Of a stretch of 6,436 bases of DNA, positions 1-5,506 are shown piece by piece. The notes under the pieces were generated by a model. That model saw only the letters and a program-made list of their open reading frames with translations, was not told where the DNA came from and did no database searches. The translations under genes and the position numbers were made by a program. Source of the stretch: Verrucomicrobiales bacterium (GTDB lineage: Bacteria; Verrucomicrobiota; Verrucomicrobiia; Verrucomicrobiales; DEV007); NCBI GenBank assembly GCA_017991025.1, contig JAGNMT010000218.1:1-6436 (forward strand), in the 5' to 3' direction. The number at the start of each line of letters is the position of its first letter. Position 1 is the first letter of the stretch.

Positions 1-1
1 C

Positions 2-91
2 GCCAATCCGGAAACGCTGACCGCTCTCTTGAATCACTTTCAAGGAATGGTGAACGCAACGGGAACTCTATCCTCGAATAACGATGAGTGA
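2..91 (+). CDS. jetB: C-terminal end of probable JetB (Wadjet MukE-like subunit), partial
   Basis: Only the last 29 codons lie in the window. The frame starting at base 2 is open and ends at TGA 89-91. It reads ANPETLTALLNHF followed by QGMVNATGTLSSNNDE: an amphipathic helix, then a polar tail. The short stretch PETLTALL resembles what I recall from the ends of DUF4194 (JetB) proteins. The gene overlaps the jetC start by 8 nt (shared ATGAGTGA), as expected for translationally coupled Wadjet genes; JetB is the accessory subunit that bridges the JetC heads and JetA. The competing frame ending at TAA 79-81 gives a less protein-like sequence rich in Arg, Ser and Asn. The assignment rests mainly on position before jetC; the fragment is too short for domain evidence. 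Confidence 0.6.
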   Translation, partial: ANPETLTALLNHFQGMVNATGTLSSNNDE

Positions 92-3000
92 AGAACCTGA
101 AAGTGATCTTCTGGGACTTGAGTTTGATTCCTCGACAGCGACAGCGACAGCGACCGGGGACGGGGTTTCCTTTTGCCTCGCCGAACTGGAAGTGGTGAAC
201 TGGGGGCCCTTCGAGGGGCGGCACCGATGCCTCATCCATCCCGAGGGCACTGCCATCATCGGGCCCACGGGGAGCGGTAAGACCACCCTCGTGGATGCGC
301 TGATGACCTTGCTCGCACCTTTTCCGAAATACAATCTCGCCTCGACCGGCGGTCACGAGAGCGATCGCGATCTCATCTCCTACGTCCGGGGTGTCTCGGG
401 AGTCGAAAGCGCGGAGACAGAAAACAGTCACATCGCCCGACCCGGAAGCGCTGTCACTGGGTTGGCTGGTCACTACCAAAGCATCAACGGCAGCGACACA
501 GTGAGCATCGGAGTTCTCCTCTCCATCGACGGGAGCGGCAATGCGGCAGCCGACCTGAAAAAAACCTGGTTTTTCGCCCGGAACATAGGGAACGTTCTTG
601 AGACTCTGTTGTTGCAGCATCAGGAGGGCGGCAAGGCAGCCCTCACCCGTCATGCCCGCGAGACCGTTGGCCTGCAGCTTTTTGCGAGCAAAAAGGAATA
701 CCTCGCTCAAGTGCGCAGCTTTTTCGAAGTCGGCGAAAATGCCTTCAGTCTCCTCAACCGCGCCGCCGGTCTGAAGCAGATCAACAGTATCGACCAAATT
801 TTTCGTGAACTGGTTCTCGACGATCGTTCCGCTTTTGATAGAGCTGCGGAGGTCGCCAATGAATTCGACTCCCTCCACGGGATCTACGAAGAACTCCAGA
901 CCGCTCGTCGCCAGCGAGATTCTCTCCTGCCGGTGCGCCAGGGTTGGCACAATTGGGAAAAGATTTCTGCAAAACTCGCAACCCTCCGCCACCTCAAAGA
1001 ACTGCTCCCGGTGCGATTCGCCGAGGCCGCCATGCACTTGTGGGAGAGGGAAAAAGGACGGCTGACCCTGGCCCTCGACAAGACCACGAGTGCTCTGGGC
1101 GACGCCACCGCGAGAGCCGAGGCTCTGGAGAATCGAGAACGCACGCTCAACGAAGAATACCTGCGACACGGTGGCGCCGCGATCCAGAGCATTGAGGAAA
1201 TCATCCAGACCAAGGTGCAGCGCTCAGGCGAGGTTCGGAAAAATGCCGGTGTTTACGAGGCTTTTGCCGCCGCCCTCGGGCTGGAAACTAAAACGGATGA
1301 GACATCTTTTCAGCGAAATCGGGAGCAACTCCCCGAACTTAGAGGGGCTGCCGATGCCGCTCACGCCTTCGCTCGCCAGGGGGCCGTCGATCTCGCCGCG
1401 ACGCTGAAGCAGCATCGCGCGACCGAACGGAATTTGTTGCTCGAGATTCGACAGGTCGAGGAACGTCCGCATTCCAACATTCCCGCGCCCTTCCAGACGT
1501 TCCGCGAAGCGCTCGCCCAAGAACTGGACATGGCGGGAGAGGATCTCCCCTTTGTCGCCGAACTGGTCGAGGTGAGAGCCGGGGAACGACCCTGGCAAGG
1601 TGCGATCGAGCGTGCCATCGGCCCCGAGCGACTCCGGATCCTCGTGCCCGTCCACCGCATGGACGAGGCCCTCGCCTGGATCAATCGTCGGGACAATCGT
1701 CTCCACGTCCGTCTCCAGAGCGCTGATTCCTCGCCTGGTCCGGCTCACTTTTTCGAGGACGGTTTTACCCGCAAGCTCGACTACCGAGACCATCCGCTCC
1801 GCGAGCAGGTGAAAGTCCTCCTCGCTCGCCGCGACCGTCACTGCGTCGATTCCATTGAGACGCTCCGCCACACGGAGCACGCCATGACTCTCGATGGCAC
1901 CATGTCTGATCGCGAGGGACGCTTCGAAAAACAGGATCAGCGCCCCCTCGCGGTCGACTGGATGACCGGCTTCGACAACCGCCATCTTCTCGCCGCGCTC
2001 CAGGGCAACTGGCAACTCGCCCGGGAAGAAATCGGTCGGCTCGACGAGGAGAGCCAAATCCACAGCCGCGCGGAACGCGAGTGTTCGGAGAAAATCACCA
2101 TCATTGCCCAGTTGGAGTCCGTCGATTTCAGCCAGATCGACCTCGTCGGCGTCGAGCGCGAGATCGAACAGCAGCGTCAGCGACTCATTGACCTGACCCG
2201 GCCAGACTCCGACGCCGCCACTGCCAAAGCCCGCCACGACGAGGTCCTCGGCGAGTTGAAGATCACGAGGGAGGAAATCTCGACTCTAACTGAACAACTG
2301 GGGTCTTCCAAAAGTGAACTCGCCGCCGCGACGCGGGAACTCGGACTCGCGGTCGAGCGCAAGGGTGGGGGACTTACCAAAGAGGACACCATTCTTGCAG
2401 AAAAAGAATTCCCGCTTTCCGACGACATCCAGATCCGCCAGCTCGACGAAACGGAACGCTCCGCCCGCCAGCGCATCGAGACCAAAATTCAGGAAAGCGA
2501 AGACCGCAAATCCGATATCGAAAGAAGCCTCATCCGATCCATGGAGGGCGCTCTCCGCGTTGATACCGGGGTCCTCGCCGAGACCGGCACCGAACTGCGC
2601 GACGTGCCCGCCCATCTCGATAGGCTCGCGGTCCTCGAGCGCGAGGCCCTTCCCGAGAAGCGTCAGCGATTTCTCGACTACCTGAACCTTTCCTCCGGCC
2701 AAGGTGTGACCCAGCTCTTTGCCCAGATCGAGAACGAAGTGACCATGGTCGAAGAGCGCGTCGCAGATCTCAACTCCACCCTCAGTCGCGTCGATTTTCG
2801 AGAAAGCCGCTACCTACAGCTCAAACCCCAGCGTATCGTTCACGAGTCCCTTCGCCAGATCGAGGCTGCCCATCGCAAGTTGCGACTGGACGCACTCCAT
2901 GCCAAAGACGATGAAGGCGAGGCTCACTACCGGGCTCTCGGCGAGGTTATCCGCCTCCTCCGGGGCGCATCGGAAAAACGCCATACCCTCGGGGCCCAGG

Positions 3001-3653
3001 CGATGCTCGATCCCCGGCACCGGCTCCAGTTTTTTGTCGTCGAAGTGGATCGGGAGACCGGTAGGGTCTCCGGTCAGCGGAGCGGTTCACAGACAGGCAG
3101 TGGCGGGGAAAAGGAAATGATGGCCAGCTACATCCTCACCGCCTCGCTCAGCTACGCCCTCTGCCCGGCTGGAGCGGCCCGTCCCAAGTATGCCACCATC
3201 GTCCTCGACGAAGCCTTTTCCAAAAGCTCACCCGCCGCCGCCGCCCGCATCATCAAGGCCCTGCGTGCCTTCGGTCTCCATCCGCTCTTTGTCACCCCGA
3301 ACAAGGAGATCGCCCTGCTCAAAGCGCACACCCGATCCGCCGTCCTCGTTCACAACAAGAACCAGCGGGCGACTCTCGCCTCGCTGACCTGGGAGGAGAT
3401 CGGGGATCATTCGCGGAGGCGTATGGCCCCCGAGTTCAAGGACCATTGCACCGAAGAGATGCGGGGAGTGGAAAAAGGCGAGGTCGTTCTCCAGGTGACA
3501 CGTCACGGAAAAACGATCGCCGAGGTTTGCAAACCTGAGGAGGAACCAGACGCTCCGTTTCTGGGTGCCGGGAAGGGCACTGTGACCCTCAACCCATCCT
3601 ACGATCCTCACGCCCCGGCCTTCGACGAGGAGGATTGGGAAATGAACCGCTAA
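84..3653 (+). CDS. jetC: JetC, SMC/MukB-like ATPase of a Wadjet anti-plasmid system, with a fused C-terminal antitoxin-like tail
   Basis: This is the motor subunit of a Wadjet system, which extrudes DNA loops and, with JetA, JetB and JetD, eliminates small circular plasmids in the cytoplasm. The 1189-residue protein has the full SMC-like order. Walker A is GPTGSGKTT at residues 60-68 (Lys66). Charged coiled-coil sequence runs roughly 330-460. A hinge-like globular part spans about 475-620, including the PWQGAIERAIG stretch typical of JetC-type proteins. More coiled coil runs about 640-960. The ABC signature GSGGEKEMM starts at residue 1005, and Walker B IVLDEAF has Asp1042 and Glu1043. A D-loop-like SKSSP and the VTPNKEIALL region follow. 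The JetC-like part ends near LASLTWEEI, about residue 1108, matching the family length of about 1100. The remaining ~76 residues look like a Phd/YefM antitoxin. The N-terminus has about 30 poorly conserved residues with a Thr-Ala repeat. The ATG start overlaps the upstream stop and has no Shine-Dalgarno, so coupling is likely. Confidence 0.93.
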   Translation: MSEEPESDLLGLEFDSSTATATATGDGVSFCLAELEVVNWGPFEGRHRCLIHPEGTAIIGPTGSGKTTLVDALMTLLAPFPKYNLASTGGHESDRDLISYVRGVSGVESAETENSHIARPGSAVTGLAGHYQSINGSDTVSIGVLLSIDGSGNAAADLKKTWFFARNIGNVLETLLLQHQEGGKAALTRHARETVGLQLFASKKEYLAQVRSFFEVGENAFSLLNRAAGLKQINSIDQIFRELVLDDRSAFDRAAEVANEFDSLHGIYEELQTARRQRDSLLPVRQGWHNWEKISAKLATLRHLKELLPVRFAEAAMHLWEREKGRLTLALDKTTSALGDATARAEALENRERTLNEEYLRHGGAAIQSIEEIIQTKVQRSGEVRKNAGVYEAFAAALGLETKTDETSFQRNREQLPELRGAADAAHAFARQGAVDLAATLKQHRATERNLLLEIRQVEERPHSNIPAPFQTFREALAQELDMAGEDLPFVAELVEVRAGERPWQGAIERAIGPERLRILVPVHRMDEALAWINRRDNRLHVRLQSADSSPGPAHFFEDGFTRKLDYRDHPLREQVKVLLARRDRHCVDSIETLRHTEHAMTLDGTMSDREGRFEKQDQRPLAVDWMTGFDNRHLLAALQGNWQLAREEIGRLDEESQIHSRAERECSEKITIIAQLESVDFSQIDLVGVEREIEQQRQRLIDLTRPDSDAATAKARHDEVLGELKITREEISTLTEQLGSSKSELAAATRELGLAVERKGGGLTKEDTILAEKEFPLSDDIQIRQLDETERSARQRIETKIQESEDRKSDIERSLIRSMEGALRVDTGVLAETGTELRDVPAHLDRLAVLEREALPEKRQRFLDYLNLSSGQGVTQLFAQIENEVTMVEERVADLNSTLSRVDFRESRYLQLKPQRIVHESLRQIEAAHRKLRLDALHAKDDEGEAHYRALGEVIRLLRGASEKRHTLGAQAMLDPRHRLQFFVVEVDRETGRVSGQRSGSQTGSGGEKEMMASYILTASLSYALCPAGAARPKYATIVLDEAFSKSSPAAAARIIKALRAFGLHPLFVTPNKEIALLKAHTRSAVLVHNKNQRATLASLTWEEIGDHSRRRMAPEFKDHCTEEMRGVEKGEVVLQVTRHGKTIAEVCKPEEEPDAPFLGAGKGTVTLNPSYDPHAPAFDEEDWEMNR
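134..151 (+). repeat. Three tandem GACAGC hexamers in the jetC N-terminal codons
   Basis: Three perfect copies of GACAGC lie at 134-139, 140-145 and 146-151, followed by a partial GAC. In the jetC frame they encode alternating Thr-Ala (STATATAT) in the variable leader ahead of the ATPase domain. Because the unit is six bases, gain or loss of a copy keeps the frame and only changes linker length. Confidence 0.85.
3415..3419 (+). promoter_or_regulatory. Internal Shine-Dalgarno-like GGAGG inside jetC
   Basis: GGAGG lies inside the jetC coding sequence, with three bases (CGT) before an in-frame ATG at 3423. That ATG is where the antitoxin-like segment begins. The spacing is shorter than the usual 5-9 nt but may still be usable. 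It is worth noting because most gene starts in this window have no comparable motif. It could be the relic of, or a still working, ribosome binding site for a free antitoxin. Confidence 0.4.
3423..3653 (+). CDS. Phd/YefM-type antitoxin module, in frame as the JetC C-terminus, possibly also made alone
   Basis: Residues 1114-1189 of JetC do not look like the end of an SMC ATPase. They match the layout of Phd/YefM antitoxins. First comes an EFKDHC helix start where this family usually has EFKAHC or similar. Next is VEKGEVVLQVTRHGKTIAEV, the familiar 'ExGE...vTRHGKpvAev' hairpin of the DNA-binding half. Then a short acidic linker leads to GAGKGTVTL, and an acidic C-terminus FDEEDWE would be the toxin-neutralising arm. 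Such antitoxins normally bind and inhibit a PIN/VapC or Doc toxin and repress their own promoter. The next gene, 5 nt downstream, is a broken PIN toxin, which supports the reading strongly. Free translation would start at ATG 3423 behind GGAGG 3415-3419 and give 76 residues. The usual short first beta strand is missing or replaced by JetC sequence, so folding and DNA binding are uncertain. The homology is recalled from family patterns, not searched. Confidence 0.7.
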   Translation: MAPEFKDHCTEEMRGVEKGEVVLQVTRHGKTIAEVCKPEEEPDAPFLGAGKGTVTLNPSYDPHAPAFDEEDWEMNR

Positions 3654-3658
3654 CGACC

Positions 3659-3842
3659 ATGCCCCGCTACCTCCTCGACACCTGCGCCTGGATCGACTCC
3701 CCTCAATCGGCAGGGAAGCACACACAAGGACCCCATGGACCTGACCATCGTCGCCACCGCCCGGCACCACGACCTGACCCTTCTCACCTCTGACCAGGTG
3801 TTACTAGACTACACCGGAGTCCGGACGGAGTGTTCACGGTAG
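3659..3842 (+). pseudogene. Remnant of a VapC-like PIN-domain toxin, internally deleted and frameshifted
   Basis: Two pieces of a PIN ribonuclease are readable in different frames. From ATG 3659 the first 13 residues read MPRYLLDTCAWID, the classic PIN N-terminus with its first metal-binding Asp (residue 7); this frame then drifts to a TGA at 3791-3793. In another frame, from about 3717 to TAG 3840-3842, the text is STHKDPMDLTIVATA, then RHHDLTLLTSD and YTGVRTE. That is the C-terminal part of PIN toxins (usual DPxDRxIxATA, LlTxD, Y..v.t). Intact relatives are about 125-140 residues; only about 56 remain, so roughly 70 codons with the central acidic residue are gone, and the halves are out of frame. 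No active toxin is expected. The start lies 5 nt after the antitoxin-bearing jetC stop, the standard antitoxin-toxin arrangement. Confidence 0.78.
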
Positions 3843-3868
3843 CCGGAACGTCCGCTCCCACTTTCTTT

Positions 3869-4192
3869 ATGCTCATCCAAACCGCGCTTCAACAACCCTA
3901 CCGCCGCGAGACGTGGACGACCCTTCTCCGCGATTTGTTTCCGGAAGATTCCCTGAAATTTCTCGCCGTTCCCGCGCCGATCGATGCCGAACACGACTCC
4001 ATCACCTCGACCCTGCAGCTCGGCACCCTCCAGCTCGGCACCCTCCAGCTCAACGACGGCAGCCGCATCGCCCTGATCGAGGTCGAGGCTTCGGATTCCG
4101 TCCAGCTCGCCCTCAACCGCATCGCTCTGCGGAATTTTATCGGCAAACACATCGTCCCGGAAGCATGGATTAAAACCCCACTGCAGGACTAG
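3869..4192 (+). pseudogene. N-terminal stub of an Eco57I-like (type IIG) restriction-modification enzyme
   Basis: A 107-residue open frame starts at ATG 3869 and stops at TAG 4190-4192. The opening MLIQTALQQPYRRETWTTLL with RDLFPEDSLKF resembles the start of large Eco57I-type methylase/endonucleases (about 1000 residues or more), which read roughly 'aL.qPY...nW..lL..LFP'. Further on, LGTLQLNDGSRIALIEVE and LNRIALRNFI match the conserved 'lGt..L.DGk.ialfEVev ... RNRVgLRnl' segment. After residue 95 the similarity ends in IVPEAWIKTPLQD. No methyltransferase NPPY or PD-(D/E)XK motif is present before jetD begins 26 nt later, so this is a truncated gene with no expected enzyme activity. A GTG at 3830 would extend it by 13 residues but overlaps the PIN remnant and adds nothing family-like. 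It could still be translated as a small protein. The family assignment is from memory of the motif. Confidence 0.6.
4016..4051 (+). repeat. 15-bp tandem duplication in the restriction-modification stub
   Basis: CAGCTCGGCACCCTC occurs at 4016-4030 and again at 4031-4045, followed by the first six bases of a third copy (4046-4051). It encodes QLGTL-QLGTL-QL. Related enzymes have this strand once, so the extra QLGTL probably arose by replication slippage. The unit is a multiple of three and keeps the frame. Confidence 0.9.
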
Positions 4193-4218
4193 GAGTTAGA
4201 ATTCCACCCTCCCCCCCC
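4191..4218 (+). promoter_or_regulatory. Leader of jetD: distant AGGAG and a C8 homopolymer
   Basis: AGGAG (4191-4195) overlaps the stop codon of the upstream stub. It is 23 nt from the jetD ATG, too far for normal Shine-Dalgarno pairing. The bases directly before the ATG are CCCT followed by eight C (4211-4218). No other ribosome binding site is visible, so jetD translation may depend on coupling to upstream translation or on a non-SD mechanism. Confidence 0.45.
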
Positions 4219-5421
4219 ATGAAATCTCCCTACGATCTCGCGCTGCGCTGGTCCCGCCAATGGGAGAACCCGCAACTGCGCGAAACCCGTCTCCTCGACG
4301 AAGGTTCCTGGCCGTGCCGCCTTTCCATCGGTCGACCTGATCCGGGCATCGTCGCGGCGCAATGGAACACCGTCGTCGAGCACATCAAAGTGTGGCGCGG
4401 CGTGCGCGTGGGGACGGTTCTCTGGGAGGCTATCTCCTACCGCGCGACCGGAGAGGCGGTCGAGATCCCGATCGCATGGGAGATTTCCAGTCCCGATGAA
4501 TGGATTGCAGCCGCTTCGGATCGCAAGGTTCGCGGAGAATACGAATCCCTTCTGCCCTTTCTCGCGGCCACCGACCTCGTCTTCCACGTCGCGCTCATCC
4601 GGGAACGGTCGCTCTGGAAAGACAAACCGCTTGAGCAAGTGGTCACGGCGATCCGGCTCGCGCAACAACTTCAACCTGGCTGCGCCGACGGCCGTCCCCT
4701 TCGTGCCCTTTCCCTCGCCGGGATCGACAGCAAGTTCTTCGAACGTCATCGCAGTCTCCTCGTGCGCCTGCTCGATCTCCGCTACGACGGCGAATGCAGT
4801 CGGCAGGGTCTCGAGGTCTTTCTCGATGCGTGGCAGGATCAGGATCATTGGTTGCTTCTCGTCCGGCTCGGCGGGGAAGGCACCGGCTCGCTGCCCTTTC
4901 CCCGGATGCGAGTGCGTGCCTCGGACCTCGCCACCGCTGATCTCGATATCTCCCGACTCCTCGTCGTCGAGAACGAGCGTTGTTTCCATCTTCTCCCGCG
5001 CGACCTTACCGACACGATCGCCATCTTCGGCTCCGGCAACAACCTCGCCTGGCTTGCTGCGCCCTGGGTGCAAAATGCCGACGTGGCCTACTGGGGCGAC
5101 ATCGACACTTGGGGTCTCACCCTCCTCGCCCGAGCTCGTGAACACGTGCCGACACTGACGCCGCTGCTCATGACTCGCGAAGTATTCGACCACCACCTCA
5201 CCTCCGCTGTTTCCGAAATCGTTCCTGCCGGAGAATGCCCACCAATTAGCCTGACAGAGACAGAACGGGAACTGTATCGATTTCTTTTGACCTGCGATCA
5301 GGGACGACTCGAGCAGGAATTCATCTCTCCCGAGATCGTTTTCCCCGTCATCCGGAATTGGGCTGGAAGATCGATTTCTGCTACCTTAAATCGATCTGCG
5401 GATGGCATGGAGGAAATCTAG
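4219..5421 (+). CDS. jetD: JetD, TOPRIM-type nuclease subunit of the Wadjet system
   Basis: JetD is the effector of Wadjet: a dimeric topoisomerase VI-like TOPRIM nuclease that cuts DNA brought to it by the JetABC loop extruder. The 400-residue protein has the expected two parts. The N-terminal half (DUF3322-like) contains the conserved WxxIsyR-like and PIAWEIsSPDEW segments (residues 69-96). The C-terminal half (DUF2220-like) is the TOPRIM domain: LLVVEN with Glu251, IAIFGSGNN (268-275), then YWGDIDTWG with Asp294 and Asp296, the glutamate and DxD expected to bind metal. Near the end, GRLEQEFIS (362-370) is the family's usual closing motif. The normal residues and length argue for an active protein. 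The ATG at 4219 fits the family start but directly follows eight cytosines; the nearest AGGAG (4191-4195) is 23 nt away. The gene is detached from jetC by about 565 bp of pseudogene material, whereas these genes are usually adjacent or overlapping. The last ~25 residues are less family-like. Confidence 0.92.
   Translation: MKSPYDLALRWSRQWENPQLRETRLLDEGSWPCRLSIGRPDPGIVAAQWNTVVEHIKVWRGVRVGTVLWEAISYRATGEAVEIPIAWEISSPDEWIAAASDRKVRGEYESLLPFLAATDLVFHVALIRERSLWKDKPLEQVVTAIRLAQQLQPGCADGRPLRALSLAGIDSKFFERHRSLLVRLLDLRYDGECSRQGLEVFLDAWQDQDHWLLLVRLGGEGTGSLPFPRMRVRASDLATADLDISRLLVVENERCFHLLPRDLTDTIAIFGSGNNLAWLAAPWVQNADVAYWGDIDTWGLTLLARAREHVPTLTPLLMTREVFDHHLTSAVSEIVPAGECPPISLTETERELYRFLLTCDQGRLEQEFISPEIVFPVIRNWAGRSISATLNRSADGMEEI
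5368..5397. repeat. Perfect 10-bp inverted repeat at the 3' end of jetD, with a further copy downstream
   Basis: AGATCGATTT at 5368-5377 and AAATCGATCT at 5388-5397 are exact reverse complements separated by 10 nt. AAATCGATC recurs at 5464-5472 in the intergenic space. No T-run follows, so a classical terminator is unlikely. An operator-like pair or an mRNA hairpin inside the last jetD codons are both possible. Confidence 0.7.
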
Positions 5422-5436
5422 CGGGCGAAAGTCAAA

Positions 5437-5458
5437 CGGGGCGCGCAAGTCCGCCCCG
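5437..5458 (+). terminator. GC-rich hairpin after jetD, possible weak terminator
   Basis: CGGGGCG (5437-5443) pairs perfectly with CGCCCCG (5452-5458) across an 8-nt loop, 15 nt after the jetD stop. The + strand transcript continues with GGAAAAAA rather than a U-run, so it is not a standard intrinsic terminator. It may stabilise the 3' end of the Wadjet mRNA or end it weakly. No promoter for the next gene could be identified with confidence in 5422-5506. Confidence 0.35.
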
Positions 5459-5506
5459 GGAAAAAATCGATCGCTCTACGTCGAAGAATCTTTCTTTTGA
5501 GAAATC

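Noticed and set aside
1..81. Frame ending at TAA 79-81 as the upstream gene
   Set aside because: The text is rich in Arg, Ser and Asn and lacks helix pattern; the frame ending at TGA 89-91 is more protein-like and gives the overlap usual for this operon.
1224..2237. 337-codon open frame on the - strand inside jetC
   Set aside because: It lies fully within the well-supported jetC coding sequence, has no recognisable motifs, and is the expected shadow of GC-rich codon use.
3228..3770. 180-codon open frame on the - strand over the jetC end and PIN remnant
   Set aside because: The + strand carries recognisable JetC, antitoxin and PIN sequence here; the - strand text is Gly/Arg-rich without motifs.
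4189..5196. 335-codon open frame on the - strand opposite jetD
   Set aside because: It mirrors jetD, whose TOPRIM motifs are clear; the complementary text shows no family pattern.
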